64,000 nt of DNA from HGM04593 sp045631905 (GCA_045631905.1 JAZQVO010000005.1:1-64000); one strand, 5' to 3'; positions 16,968 through 27,051 are shown, counted from the stretch's first letter. Program-made: numbers and translations. Notes: generated by a model from the letters alone, not told the origin.

Positions 16968-18335
16968 ATGGCAAAAGACAAGACCGTTTTTTTGTGTAAC
17001 GACTGTGGCTACGAGTCGCCAAAATGGGCCGGTAAATGCCCCGCTTGCGGAGCCTGGAACAGCTTTGTGGAGAAGGTGGTGCGTGCAGGGGCTCAACAGC
17101 GTGTTGTGGTACAGACCATGGAGCGCATGCAGGCGCAACCGGTGCTCATCGACGATGTGGCTACCGACACCTTGCCACGCATTGACATGGGAGATACCGA
17201 GCTTAATCGTGTGCTCGGTGGAGGGCTTGTACCCGGGTCGCTTGTGTTGCTCGGTGGAGAGCCGGGCATAGGAAAATCTACTCTTGTGCTTCAAACTATA
17301 CTTGGCTTGCCTTCGCGCAGGGTGTTATATGTGTCGGGCGAGGAGAGTGTGCAACAGATAAAGTTGCGTGCCGACCGCATAGCTCACGAACGAGGAAACT
17401 GCCATATAGTTTGTGAAACGGTGCTCGAAACAGTGTTTACACATATTATGAATGTGAACCCCGAGCTTCTTGTCATAGACTCCATACAAACAATGTGTAC
17501 CGAGGCGGTAGACTCTTCGCCGGGCAGTATGGCGCAGGTGCGCGAGTGCACAGCCATGCTGTTGAAATTTGCAAAGGAGAATAATGTGCCGGTAATTTTG
17601 ATAGGTCACATAACAAAAGATGGTGCAATAGCCGGCCCCAAGATATTGGAACACATAGTAGATGTTGTTATTCAGTTTGAGGGTGACCAACATCACCTCT
17701 ATCGTGTGTTGCGCTCCATAAAGAACCGTTTTGGTAGCACAGCCGAGCTTGGTATTTATGAGATGAGACGCGAGGGGTTGCGTCAGGTGAATAACCCCTC
17801 TGAGTTGTTGCTCGGCGAGCGTCATGCGGGCATGAGCGGTGTTGCCATAGCCTCGGCGATAGAGGGTGTGAGCCCTTTCCTCATCGAGGTGCAGGCACTT
17901 GTGAGCTCTGCCGTTTATGGTACTCCCCAGCGTTCGGCAACAGGCTTCGACACTCGTCGCATGAATATGTTGCTTGCCGTGCTCGAAAAACGTGTGGGTT
18001 TCAAGCTTGCGCAGAAAGATGTCTATCTGAACATTGCGGGTGGCTTGCGTGTGAACGACCCGGCGATAGACCTTTCGGTCATAAGCGCAATACTATCGAG
18101 CAACATGGACGTGGAGATAGAACCCACGGTGTGCATGTCGGGCGAGGTTGGCTTGTCGGGCGAGATACGCCCCGTAAATCGCATAGAACAGCGCATAGCC
18201 GAGGCTGCAAAGCTTGGTTTCAAGCAGATAATAATCCCAAAATCGAACATGAAGGGGCTCGACGCGTCGCGCTTCCCCATAGAGATACTGCCTGTGAGCA
18301 AGGTGGAGCAGGCTTTTCGTCACATTTTCGGGTAG
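16968..18335 (+). CDS. radA: DNA repair protein RadA
   Basis: This 455-residue RecA-like ATPase helps branch migration during recombination. The N-terminal zinc finger has Cys10, Cys13, Cys24 and Cys27 (CNDCGY and CPACGAW). Walker A is GGEPGIGKST (96-105), the RadA-specific KNRFG motif follows near 248, and a Lon-protease-like C-terminal domain (about 285-455) includes SGEVGLSGEIRPVN. I set the start at ATG 16968 (MAKDKTVFLC); an open frame extends to 16896 but adds residues that overlap the upstream gene and do not belong to the family. The gene follows the CPBP gene after 28 bases. Confidence 0.95.
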   Translation: MAKDKTVFLCNDCGYESPKWAGKCPACGAWNSFVEKVVRAGAQQRVVVQTMERMQAQPVLIDDVATDTLPRIDMGDTELNRVLGGGLVPGSLVLLGGEPGIGKSTLVLQTILGLPSRRVLYVSGEESVQQIKLRADRIAHERGNCHIVCETVLETVFTHIMNVNPELLVIDSIQTMCTEAVDSSPGSMAQVRECTAMLLKFAKENNVPVILIGHITKDGAIAGPKILEHIVDVVIQFEGDQHHLYRVLRSIKNRFGSTAELGIYEMRREGLRQVNNPSELLLGERHAGMSGVAIASAIEGVSPFLIEVQALVSSAVYGTPQRSATGFDTRRMNMLLAVLEKRVGFKLAQKDVYLNIAGGLRVNDPAIDLSVISAILSSNMDVEIEPTVCMSGEVGLSGEIRPVNRIEQRIAEAAKLGFKQIIIPKSNMKGLDASRFPIEILPVSKVEQAFRHIFG

Positions 18336-18371
18336 TAAGGTGCTACTTAAAAGATAATAAAAGGTTGAACT

Positions 18372-19973
18372 ATGATATATGAATATCAGATGAGGGTTTT
18401 ACCCCACGAGGCAGCCAACGAGCAGTCGCTCAAGCGTTATGTGGCCCAAACAAAAGGGCTCGATGTACGCACCATAAACGCGGTGCGTGTGTTGCGTCGC
18501 AGTATCGATGCGCGTCAGCGCACAATATATATAAATCTCTCGTTGCGTGTTTTTGTGAACGAGCAACCCTCTGTCGAGGAGTTTGTGGCACGCGAATATG
18601 GTAACGTAGAGGGTAAAAAGCCTGTTGTTGTGGTGGGAGCAGGCCCTGCCGGCCTCTTCTCGGCTTTGAAACTCATAGAGTGTGGCTTGCGCCCCATAGT
18701 GGTGGAGCGCGGTCGCGATGTGCACACCCGCAAGGTGGACCTTGCAAACATATCGCGCACCCACAAGGTGAACCCCGAGTCGAACTACTGTTTCGGCGAG
18801 GGTGGTGCAGGTGCCTACTCCGATGGTAAGCTATATACACGCAGTAAAAAGCGTGGTAACATAGAGGGGGTGCTAAATATCTTTTGTCAGCATGGGGCCT
18901 CGACATCTATTTTGGCCGATGCCCACCCTCACATAGGTACCGACAAACTACCACGTGTGATAGAGAATATGCGCCTCACAATATTGCGTTGTGGTGGTGA
19001 GGTCCATTTCGAAACCCGTATGGAGGGGTTGATAATTAAAAACGGTGCCGTGCAGGGTATTACTACCAACAGGGGCGAGTTCCTTGCGCAAGCCGTTATT
19101 CTTGCCACGGGCCATTCGGCCAAGGATGTTTACCGCCACCTGCATAGTAATGGTGTTGCGTTGGAGAGCAAGGGCTTTGCTGTGGGAGTGCGCCTGGAGC
19201 ATCCCTCGGCGCTTATCGACAGCATACAGTATCACAACCCTGCCGGCCGTGGAAAATATCTCCCGGCTGCCGAGTATAGCTTCACCACACAGGTCGATGG
19301 TCGCGGAGTATATAGCTTTTGCATGTGTCCGGGTGGTGTGGTGATACCCTCGGCATCGGCCGAGAAGGAGTTGCTTGTGAACGGAATGTCGCCATCGCAC
19401 CGCGGTGGCGCGTGGAGCAATTCGGGTATGGTGGTGCAGGTGAACCCCGAAGATGTCCTCCTGCCCGAAATGCAGATAGATGTCGAAGATGTTGCTCCCG
19501 TTCCCGATGATTCACCCCTGCGTGTGATGAATTTCCAGGAGCGCCTAGAAAGACTATGCTGGACAATGGGTAATTACAAACAGACAGCCCCTGCGCAACG
19601 TATGGCCGATTTTGTGCATAACAAACTCAGTTACGACCTGCCCCGTAGTTCCTATGCTCCCGGGCTTATATCCTCGCCGATGCACTTTTGGTTGCCCAAG
19701 TTCATATCGTCGCGTCTGCAACGCGGTTTCGAGCAGTTTGGCCGTATGTCGCGCGGTTTTCTCACAAATGAGGCGGTGATGATAGGTGTGGAGACACGCA
19801 CCTCGTCGCCTGTGCGCATAGTGCGCGATTCCGATAGCCTGCAACACGTTGGTATTGAGGGCCTCTTCCCTTGTGGCGAAGGTGCCGGCTATGCAGGTGG
19901 CATAGTGTCGGCTGCTGTCGATGGCGAGCGTTGTGCTCTGTCGGCAGGGGAGTATGTGAATAGGATAAAATGA
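18372..19973 (+). CDS. FAD-dependent dehydrogenase of the COG2509 type
   Basis: This is a 533-residue flavoprotein. A small N-terminal domain (1-80, with LRRSIDARQRTIYINLSLRV) precedes the Rossmann FAD motif VVVGAGPAGLFSA (86-98, Gly89/91/94). A Gly-rich motif NYCFGEGGAGAYSDGKLYTR follows near 138-157, and a C-terminal FAD contact reads GLFPCGEGAGYAGGI. This is the pattern of the uncharacterised COG2509 family, whose substrate is unknown. It lies 36 bases after radA and faces the GH20 gene end to end with only 6 bases between the stops. Confidence 0.88.
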   Translation: MIYEYQMRVLPHEAANEQSLKRYVAQTKGLDVRTINAVRVLRRSIDARQRTIYINLSLRVFVNEQPSVEEFVAREYGNVEGKKPVVVVGAGPAGLFSALKLIECGLRPIVVERGRDVHTRKVDLANISRTHKVNPESNYCFGEGGAGAYSDGKLYTRSKKRGNIEGVLNIFCQHGASTSILADAHPHIGTDKLPRVIENMRLTILRCGGEVHFETRMEGLIIKNGAVQGITTNRGEFLAQAVILATGHSAKDVYRHLHSNGVALESKGFAVGVRLEHPSALIDSIQYHNPAGRGKYLPAAEYSFTTQVDGRGVYSFCMCPGGVVIPSASAEKELLVNGMSPSHRGGAWSNSGMVVQVNPEDVLLPEMQIDVEDVAPVPDDSPLRVMNFQERLERLCWTMGNYKQTAPAQRMADFVHNKLSYDLPRSSYAPGLISSPMHFWLPKFISSRLQRGFEQFGRMSRGFLTNEAVMIGVETRTSSPVRIVRDSDSLQHVGIEGLFPCGEGAGYAGGIVSAAVDGERCALSAGEYVNRIK

Positions 19974-19979
19974 TTCTTG

Positions 19980-22025
19980 CTATTTCACCACAATCTCGTC
20001 GGTGAACATAAAGCCACCCTGCTTGCCGCGTATGGCGCGGTAACGTATGTAGCGTGCTTTTGTCTCTCCTTCCCACCCGTATGATTTGAAACTCAAAGTG
20101 TCGTCGCGCATCACGTTGTGGCCTATGGTTGCAAGGGTGTGGAATGTGCTGCTGTCGGCCGAGGCCGAAATCTCCACCTCGGCAGGCAGGTAGATACCAG
20201 GTTCGCATAGTTGCATAAAGTCGGCTGCAATGCTCTTTATCCTTTTTTCCTCTTCGAGGTCTATGCACACATCAATACCGCCACGCCCTATGAAGCCTTG
20301 CCAACGCTTGTCATTGTTGTTCCATCCGCCGTGTATGCCGTCGGTGAGCGCGCTGTCGCCACCGGCTGTGTAGGTGGGGTAGTAGGGTGAGCCTGTGGCA
20401 TATGCCACTCTCTTTCCTTTTGCCAGGTGATTGTTAGGGGCAAGCGACAGCGGACGGTTGCCATATTCGCGGCTCAAGTCAAAAGCGTTGTAACCATTCT
20501 TGCGCAGCTGCTTCACGGCATTGAGTGCCCTTGTACGGAACTGCTCGTAGTTGCGTTTCTCCTGCGGGCTCCATCCAATCTCGGCTATCGCGAGTATGCG
20601 GGGGTATATCATATGCTCGTTCAGCTGCTCTGTGGGTATATATTCGGCCCATACATTGCCCTGAATGCCATATATGAGTGCCGCCTCGTCGGGTGTGAGG
20701 CTGTCGGGCACGGGGTTATATGAATATACCTTTTCAATGGGCAGGTAGCCCCCAAATGCCACGGGCTGTGTGTGGGGTGCATCCTGATAGCTGTCGAGGT
20801 AGCAGAACTCCCCGGGTGTCATTATGGCCTTGTGCCCTGCGCGCACCGCTTTTATTCCGCCATAGGTGCCGCGCCACGACATTACAGTGGCATTGGGTGC
20901 AAGCCCTCCTTCGAGAATCTCGTCCCATCCTATGATACTGCGTCCCTTGCTGTTAACGAAACGCTCCATACGCTCTATCAGATAGCTTTGCAGCTCGTTC
21001 ACATTGGCAAGCCCCTCTTCCTTCATACGGCTTTTGCATAGCGGGCAGGTGGGCCACGATGCCTTCGCGGCCTCGTCACCGCCTATGTGTATGTACTTGC
21101 TTGGGAACAGCTCCATTATCTCCGTGAGCACATTTTCAAGGAATGTATATACCTCCTCATTGCCCACACAAAAGTCGGCCTGCTTGTATGGTTCGTGTGT
21201 GCAGGATAGCTGCGGGTATGCAGTGAGCACCTCCTCGGAGTGTGCCGGCATCTCAATCTCGGGGATTACCGTGATATATCGGTCGGCGGCATATTGCACT
21301 ATTTCGCGTATATCCTCCTGTGTGTAGTAGCCGCCGTGTGCATCGGGTGCTCCCTCCTCGCGGTACTGCCTGTCGCCATACCACCAATCCTTCCACAGTT
21401 CTTGGCTGCGCCACGCGGCAAACTGTGTGAGTCGTGGATATTGCTTTATCTCCACGCGCCACCCCGCGGCATCGGTGAGATGCAGATGCAGGTGGTTCAT
21501 CTTGTAACGGGCAATGGCATTGATTTGCTTTTTCACATAATCTTTGCCAATAAAGTGGCGCGACACATCGAGCATAAGCCCGCGATACTCAAATCGTGGT
21601 TGGTCTGTAATTGTGCCACAAGGTATGCAATTTGCCGCATTGTATAGTTGTGCTATGGTTTGTACGGCATAAAAGAGCCCTGCACCGTTTGTTCCCTCGG
21701 CTGTTATATGCTTGGTTGTTGTGTTTATGCGGTATCCCTCGGGCGATGTTATGCCTGCAACGCTGTCGCACAGCTGCAGGGTAATGCTCTTGCCCGCATT
21801 GTTGTTGGCTGTTATACCCACGTCGGTAAGTGCCTTCAGCAGTCTTATGCTATCCTCCACGGGTGCATCGATCTCTATCTTTATTCCGCCGCCGAATGTG
21901 AATTTGCCACTTGCCTTTTCAATGTGCATAGGTGTGGGGAGCATGTTCTCTTCTATCACCTGGCTGTTGTCGCCACACGAAAGCAGCAACCCTGTTGCTG
22001 CTGCAAAGATTATCTTTTTTATCAT
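19980..22025 (-). CDS. Beta-N-acetylhexosaminidase (GH20), lipoprotein
   Basis: This 681-residue enzyme removes terminal GlcNAc or GalNAc from glycans and sits at the cell surface or periplasm (lipobox LLLSC, Cys17). The N-terminal GH20b-type domain (about 25-140) leads into the TIM barrel. Catalytic Asp317-Glu318 lie in HIGGDEAAK; the Glu is the acid/base and the Asp orients the substrate acetamide. Further marks are GLMLDVSRHF and HLHLTDAAGWR. A C-terminal beta-sandwich (about 540-681, with GIDVCIDLEEEKRIKSIAAD) looks like a carbohydrate-binding module. I prefer ATG 22025 because it gives a clean lipoprotein signal and a 10-base gap to metA. An ATG at 22049 would overlap metA. Confidence 0.92.
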   Translation of the reverse strand: MIKKIIFAAATGLLLSCGDNSQVIEENMLPTPMHIEKASGKFTFGGGIKIEIDAPVEDSIRLLKALTDVGITANNNAGKSITLQLCDSVAGITSPEGYRINTTTKHITAEGTNGAGLFYAVQTIAQLYNAANCIPCGTITDQPRFEYRGLMLDVSRHFIGKDYVKKQINAIARYKMNHLHLHLTDAAGWRVEIKQYPRLTQFAAWRSQELWKDWWYGDRQYREEGAPDAHGGYYTQEDIREIVQYAADRYITVIPEIEMPAHSEEVLTAYPQLSCTHEPYKQADFCVGNEEVYTFLENVLTEIMELFPSKYIHIGGDEAAKASWPTCPLCKSRMKEEGLANVNELQSYLIERMERFVNSKGRSIIGWDEILEGGLAPNATVMSWRGTYGGIKAVRAGHKAIMTPGEFCYLDSYQDAPHTQPVAFGGYLPIEKVYSYNPVPDSLTPDEAALIYGIQGNVWAEYIPTEQLNEHMIYPRILAIAEIGWSPQEKRNYEQFRTRALNAVKQLRKNGYNAFDLSREYGNRPLSLAPNNHLAKGKRVAYATGSPYYPTYTAGGDSALTDGIHGGWNNNDKRWQGFIGRGGIDVCIDLEEEKRIKSIAADFMQLCEPGIYLPAEVEISASADSSTFHTLATIGHNVMRDDTLSFKSYGWEGETKARYIRYRAIRGKQGGFMFTDEIVVK

Positions 22026-22035
22026 AAGGTCGCTG

Positions 22036-22914
22036 TTATTTTTTGGCATAATAGCTGAGCCAGTTGTTGAACAGCTTGTGGGCTGTCGCTTGCCAATAAT
22101 TGAGCGGTGGTTGCGAGGGGTCGTCGTTAAAGTAGTAGTTCACGGGAATGTCTATGGGAAGGCCTTTGTGCACGTCGCGACGGTGCTCGCTGTCGAGCGT
22201 GTAGAGTGCATACTCCGAGTGACCGGTGATGAAGAAGTTGTTGGTTCCACGCTCTTGCATGATGTATACTCCCGACTCTTCCGACTCCGATAGTAGCTCC
22301 AAGCGGGGCTCGGCAACAACGTCGGCACGGTGTATGTTTGTGTGTCGGCTGTGGGGTACATATATTATGTGGTCGAACCCTGTTAGCAGAGGGTGGTCGG
22401 GGTGTAGTTGTGTGTGGGGGAAGACACCAAACATCTTGCGGGGTAACAGGTGTTTCTGTATGCCGAATTTGTGGTATAGGCCGGCTTGTGCAGCCCAGCA
22501 GATAAACAGGGTGCTTGTGACGTGGCTTTTTGCCCACTCAAATATTTCGCATAGTTCGGGCCAGTAGGTAACCTCCTCAAAGGCTATCTTCTCTATGGGG
22601 GCACCTGTGATTATGAGCCCGTCGAAGTGACGCTCTTTCAACTCGCCGAATCCCTTGTAGTACCGTTGCATGTGCTCGGGGGTAGCATGCTTGGGTGTGT
22701 GGGTGTCGAGTTTCATGAGTGTTATCTCCACCTCTTTGTCGGTGGTGGACATTACACGTATAAAGTCGGCCTCGGTTGTCTCTTTCATCGGCATGATGTT
22801 GAGCAGGGCTATGTGCAGGGTCTTTTCTGTCGAGGTGGTGAATACCTCGAATTTGTTTCCTTCATCGAGCACTGCTTGCAGTGCCGGTAGGCCTGTTGGT
22901 ACTTTAATGGGCAT
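22036..22914 (-). CDS. metAA: Homoserine O-acyltransferase (MetA type, acetyl-CoA predicted)
   Basis: This 292-residue enzyme activates the homoserine hydroxyl for methionine synthesis. It is a MetA-fold (class I glutamine-amidotransferase-like) enzyme: Cys139 in FICWAAQA is the nucleophile, and the His and Glu of ITGHSEYA complete the site. The residue that sets acyl-donor choice in this family follows GAPI; here it is Glu108 (GAPIEKI), the acetyl-CoA type, whereas succinyl-CoA enzymes have Gly. The annotation homoserine O-succinyltransferase would therefore be misleading. It lies 10 bases before the GH20 gene and 40 bases after the M13 peptidase gene on the same strand. Confidence 0.92.
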   Translation of the reverse strand: MPIKVPTGLPALQAVLDEGNKFEVFTTSTEKTLHIALLNIMPMKETTEADFIRVMSTTDKEVEITLMKLDTHTPKHATPEHMQRYYKGFGELKERHFDGLIITGAPIEKIAFEEVTYWPELCEIFEWAKSHVTSTLFICWAAQAGLYHKFGIQKHLLPRKMFGVFPHTQLHPDHPLLTGFDHIIYVPHSRHTNIHRADVVAEPRLELLSESEESGVYIMQERGTNNFFITGHSEYALYTLDSEHRRDVHKGLPIDIPVNYYFNDDPSQPPLNYWQATAHKLFNNWLSYYAKK

Positions 22915-22954
22915 AAGTCGCGTGGTTGTGGTTGGTTGTTATAAGTGTTTTTCT

Positions 22955-24979
22955 TTACCAAATATCGAGGCGTTCTTCTTTGGGTACAAAGAGCTCGTCT
23001 TTTTCGGTTATTCCAAAGGCTTTGTACCAGTCGTCGATGTGTGGCAGGGTTCCGTTCACACGCCAGCGTGTGAGGGAGTGGGGGTCGTTCTTTGTGAGGT
23101 TGCGTATCTCTTCGTCGCGTATGTTGCCTGCCCACACGTTTGCGTATGAGAGGTAGAAACGCTGTTCGGGGGTGAAACCGTCGGCAACGGGCAGAGGGTT
23201 ATCCTTTGTTGCGTTCTTGAAGGCTTGCATGGCTATCTTCAAACCTCCGTGGTCGGCTATGTTTTCTCCCACGGTGAGCTGTCCGTTGGCGTTGAGCCCG
23301 GGGAGAACCTCTATCTTGTCGAAGAAGTCTATTATAACCTTTGTGCGCTCTGTGAAGCTCTTTGAGTCCTCTTCGCTCCACCAGTTGGCATAGTTGCCGT
23401 TCTTGTCAAACTGTCGGCCTTGGTCGTCGAAGCCGTGTGTCATCTCATGCCCTATAACAACACCTATGGCTCCGTAGTTGAAGGCGTCGTCGGCCTGCAT
23501 GTCGAAGAAGGGGTGTTGCAGTATGGCGGCGGGGAAGCATATCTCGTTGGTCACGGGGCTGTAATATGCGTTTACTGTTTGGGGTGATATCTGCCACTCG
23601 CTCTTGTCTACCGGCTTTTTGAAATTACGCTCCACATGGTCGTCCCATGCAAAGGTCGAAATATCGAGGCACACCTCAAAGTAGCTCTTTGTCGGGTCTA
23701 TCGTTAGTTTTTCGTAGCTCTCCCATTTGTCGGGGTAGCCTATCTTGACGGTAAAGGCGGCGAGTTTTTCATGTGCGGCGGCTTTGGTGCTGTCGCTCAT
23801 CCACTCTTGGGCATCGATGCGTTCGCCGAGTGCAACTTGCAGGTTCTTTACAAGTTGTTGCATGCGCTCTTTTGCTTCGGGTGGGAAGTATTTTGCCACA
23901 TAGAGCTGGCCAATAATTTCGCTCAGAGAGCCGTCGGTGGCGGCAAGAGCGCGTTTCCAACGTGCCTGTTGTGTCTTCTTTCCGCTCATGGTACGGCCGT
24001 AAAAGTCGAAGGCGAGCTCGCCTATCTCGTCGCTTAGCTCCGATGTTGTGGAGCTTATCAGTCGCCATGTAAGGTAGGCTTTAATATCGTCGAGAGGGGC
24101 GTTGTTTATAATGTCGCTCACCTCGGCGAGGGTTGCGGTCTGTGACACGTTTATGCGGTCTATATCGTTGATACCCAGCATGGTGTAGAATTTGTCCCAG
24201 TCGAGCGAGGGGTACATATCTTTAAACTCGGTGTAGCTCATGGGGTGGTAGCTGTTTGCCGGGTTGCGACGCTCTATACGGCTGAGCGACTTGTCGGCTA
24301 TGCGTGTCTCTATCGACATAACGGCCTTCATCATGGCTGTTGCCTTTTCCTCCTCGAAGCCTTGTAGCTTGAACATGTTTACAACGTACTCTTTGAATTT
24401 GTTGCGTATGCCGGTGGTTGCCTCGTCGGTATCGCTGTAATAGCTTTTCTCGGGTAGTGAGAGTGTGCCTTGTGCTATGGTGAGTATGTTGTTGTTGCTG
24501 TCCATTATGTCGGTGCCTATGCCTGTGGCAAGTAATCCGCCTATGCCCATGCGGTAGTTTTTGGCAAGCAGGGGGATAATCTCTTTTCTGTCGGCAAGGC
24601 GTTCTATCTCTTCGAAGAAGGGTTTAAGCGGGGCGTTGCCAAGCTGGTTGCGTCGTGTGCTGTCCATGGCAAGGTTGTAGAGGTCGCCCACCTTCTGCCC
24701 GTTTGTGCCGGGTGCGTTCTCTTGCGATGCAAGTTCCAACACAAGCTCTTTCAACTGCTCTTTGCTCTTTTCGCGTAGTGCGTCGAACTGTGTGTAGCGT
24801 GCATACTCGTCGGTGAGTGGGTTCTTTTTGCTCCACCCGTTGGTTGCGTATGCATAAAAGTCGGTACCGGGACACTGTGTGGTGTCCATATTTGTAAAGT
24901 CTATCATGGTTTCATATTTTTTATCGGTGGAGCAGGCTGTCATGATGAGCACTGCCACGCAGATTAATATTTTTTTCAT
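22955..24979 (-). CDS. M13-family (neprilysin/PepO-like) metalloendopeptidase, lipoprotein
   Basis: This is a 674-residue secreted zinc peptidase anchored by a lipid at Cys16 (LIMTAC). Zinc ligands His511 and His515 with catalytic Glu512 form HEMTH (511-515), and the third ligand Glu572 lies in ENIADHGG. NAYYSPVTNEICFPAAIL (470-487) is the conserved substrate-binding stretch. The long N-terminal helical domain is of usual M13 length. It would cut small peptides outside the cytoplasm. Its ATG overlaps the stop of the ABC-F gene (ATGA), so translation is probably coupled. Confidence 0.95.
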   Translation of the reverse strand: MKKILICVAVLIMTACSTDKKYETMIDFTNMDTTQCPGTDFYAYATNGWSKKNPLTDEYARYTQFDALREKSKEQLKELVLELASQENAPGTNGQKVGDLYNLAMDSTRRNQLGNAPLKPFFEEIERLADRKEIIPLLAKNYRMGIGGLLATGIGTDIMDSNNNILTIAQGTLSLPEKSYYSDTDEATTGIRNKFKEYVVNMFKLQGFEEEKATAMMKAVMSIETRIADKSLSRIERRNPANSYHPMSYTEFKDMYPSLDWDKFYTMLGINDIDRINVSQTATLAEVSDIINNAPLDDIKAYLTWRLISSTTSELSDEIGELAFDFYGRTMSGKKTQQARWKRALAATDGSLSEIIGQLYVAKYFPPEAKERMQQLVKNLQVALGERIDAQEWMSDSTKAAAHEKLAAFTVKIGYPDKWESYEKLTIDPTKSYFEVCLDISTFAWDDHVERNFKKPVDKSEWQISPQTVNAYYSPVTNEICFPAAILQHPFFDMQADDAFNYGAIGVVIGHEMTHGFDDQGRQFDKNGNYANWWSEEDSKSFTERTKVIIDFFDKIEVLPGLNANGQLTVGENIADHGGLKIAMQAFKNATKDNPLPVADGFTPEQRFYLSYANVWAGNIRDEEIRNLTKNDPHSLTRWRVNGTLPHIDDWYKAFGITEKDELFVPKEERLDIW

Positions 24980-26907
24980 TCTATATTTAAATTATCTAAT
25001 TCTTCCATTCTCTTTTCCCACTCGTTCATGGCATCGGCAAGCTGTTTTTTTAGTGTTGCGTATGTGGTGAAGTTTTGTTGTGTGCTTCCCTCTACGGTGC
25101 TCATGAGCTCCTCCATCGCCGATATTTCTTCTTCGAGTTTGTTTACAGCCTTCTCGCTCTCTTCGACCTGCTTTTCGAGCTTGCGTCGTTGTTTTTGCAA
25201 CTGTTTTTCGGCCTCGTAGCTCATACGGCTTTCGCTTGCGCTTTTTATGGGTGTCGCGGGTGTGCTTTTTGCCGGGCTTTGCAGTGCCTCGTTTATGTTG
25301 CTCGCGTTTTTCGATGCAAGGTAGTCGTATATGCCTCCAAGGTGCTCGCGTACTTTGCCTTCGCCAAACTCGTAAACTTTGGTTACAAGGCCGTCGAGAA
25401 ACTCGCGGTCGTGGCTCACAATTATAACCGTGCCGTCGAAGTCGCGTATAGCCTCTTTGAGCACATCTTTCGACTGCATGTCTAAGTGGTTGGTGGGCTC
25501 GTCGAGTATGAGAAGGTTCATTTGCTGTAATAGCAGACGTATCATCGCCAGACGGCTCCTCTCGCCACCCGATAGTACTTTTACCGGTTTTTCCGATGCC
25601 TCTCCACCAAACATGAACGCACCCAGTATGTCGCGTATGCGAAGACGTATATCGCCTGTTGCCACGTTGTCTATCGTTTGGAACACGGTTAATCTCTCGT
25701 CGAGTAGCTGTGCTTGGTGTTGTGCAAAGTAGCCTACTTGTACATTGTGCCCTATTGTTATAGCTCCTTCGTGGTCAATTTCTTGGAGTATACAACGCAC
25801 GAGCGTGGTTTTTCCCTCTCCGTTACGGCCTACAAATGCTACTTTTTCGCTTCGGTTGATGGTGAAATTTACGTTGTCGAACACGGTGTGCGTGCCGAAA
25901 CTTTTCTTTACGTCGGTGCATATTACAGGGTAGTTACCGCTTCGTGTGGCAGGCGCAAAGCGCAGGCGCAGACGGCTTGTGTCCTCTTCGTCTATCTCGA
26001 TGGGCACCATCTTTTCGAGCTGTTTTATACGGCTCTGCACCTGTACGGCCTTTGTGGGCTTGTAGCGGAATCTTTCGATGAACTCTTTTATGTCGGCTAT
26101 CTCTTTTTGTTGGTTCTCGTAGGCGCGTAGTTGTTGCTCGCGACGCTCTTTGCGTGTCTCTGTGAACTTATCGTAGGATAGTTTGTAGTCGTATATGCGT
26201 CCACACGATATCTCTATGGTGCGGTTGGTTACGGCGTTCAAGAATGCGCGGTCGTGGCTCACGAGTAACACGGCGTTACTGCTCCTTGCCAGGAACTGCT
26301 CCAGCCACTGAATACTTTCGATGTCGAGGTGGTTGGTGGGCTCGTCGAGGAGTAACACGTCGGGGTGTTGCAACAGTAGTTTTGCAAGCTCTATTCGCAT
26401 ACGCCACCCGCCACTAAACTCGCTTGTGGGGCGTGTAAAGTCGGCACGGCAGAACCCGAGGCCTTGAAGGGTGCGCTCAATCTCTGCTTCGTAGTGACTG
26501 CCACCCATCATGTTGTACTGCTCGTTAAGGTGTGTGCTCTCTTCTATGAGGTTGTGGTATTCTTCGCTTTCGTAGTCGGTACGTTCGGCAAGCTGGGTGT
26601 TCAGCCATTCTATGCGTTCCTCCATCTCGTGTATGTGTACAAAAGCTGTTTCGGCCTCTTCGAACACGCTCCTGCCGTCGTTGTGGTTCATAACCTGTGG
26701 CAGGTAGCCTATGGTGTAATCTTTGGGCTTTGTAACGGTTCCTTCGGTTGCCTGTTGGATATTTGCAATAATTTTTAATAAAGTGCTCTTGCCCGCACCG
26801 TTCTTGCCGATGAGAGCTATGCGGTCCTTCTTGTTCACAATGAAACTTACATCGTGAAAAAGGTTTCTACCTCCAAAATCAACCCTTATGTTATCTACTG
26901 ATAGCAA
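24976..26907 (-). CDS. ABC-F family ATPase
   Basis: This 643-residue cytoplasmic protein has two ABC ATPase domains and no membrane part. The first Walker A is GKNGAGKST (34-42) with signature SGGWRMRIELA. The second is GRNGEGKTT with signature LSGGERSRLAM. The inter-domain linker (about 240-315) is charged and helical, and the last 90 residues are a predicted coiled coil (KQRRKLEKQVEESEKAVNKL). ABC-F proteins bind the ribosomal E site and act as translation factors or antibiotic-resistance proteins; which applies here cannot be told by eye. The start is TTG at 26907: an in-frame TAA lies 9 bases upstream and no nearby ATG fits. It heads the operon with M13, metA and GH20. Confidence 0.92.
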   Translation of the reverse strand: MLSVDNIRVDFGGRNLFHDVSFIVNKKDRIALIGKNGAGKSTLLKIIANIQQATEGTVTKPKDYTIGYLPQVMNHNDGRSVFEEAETAFVHIHEMEERIEWLNTQLAERTDYESEEYHNLIEESTHLNEQYNMMGGSHYEAEIERTLQGLGFCRADFTRPTSEFSGGWRMRIELAKLLLQHPDVLLLDEPTNHLDIESIQWLEQFLARSSNAVLLVSHDRAFLNAVTNRTIEISCGRIYDYKLSYDKFTETRKERREQQLRAYENQQKEIADIKEFIERFRYKPTKAVQVQSRIKQLEKMVPIEIDEEDTSRLRLRFAPATRSGNYPVICTDVKKSFGTHTVFDNVNFTINRSEKVAFVGRNGEGKTTLVRCILQEIDHEGAITIGHNVQVGYFAQHQAQLLDERLTVFQTIDNVATGDIRLRIRDILGAFMFGGEASEKPVKVLSGGERSRLAMIRLLLQQMNLLILDEPTNHLDMQSKDVLKEAIRDFDGTVIIVSHDREFLDGLVTKVYEFGEGKVREHLGGIYDYLASKNASNINEALQSPAKSTPATPIKSASESRMSYEAEKQLQKQRRKLEKQVEESEKAVNKLEEEISAMEELMSTVEGSTQQNFTTYATLKKQLADAMNEWEKRMEELDNLNIE

Positions 26908-27051
26908 TTTTATTTATTTAATTATTCCTGTATATAAATAATGTGGTAATCATATTCCTTTTTGCATCTTGCCCCTGTGTGGTTATAAAACAGGCAACAG
27001 AGTAAAAAGTGTATAATGATCCAAATTTGTCAAGAAGAAGTTCTCAACATA

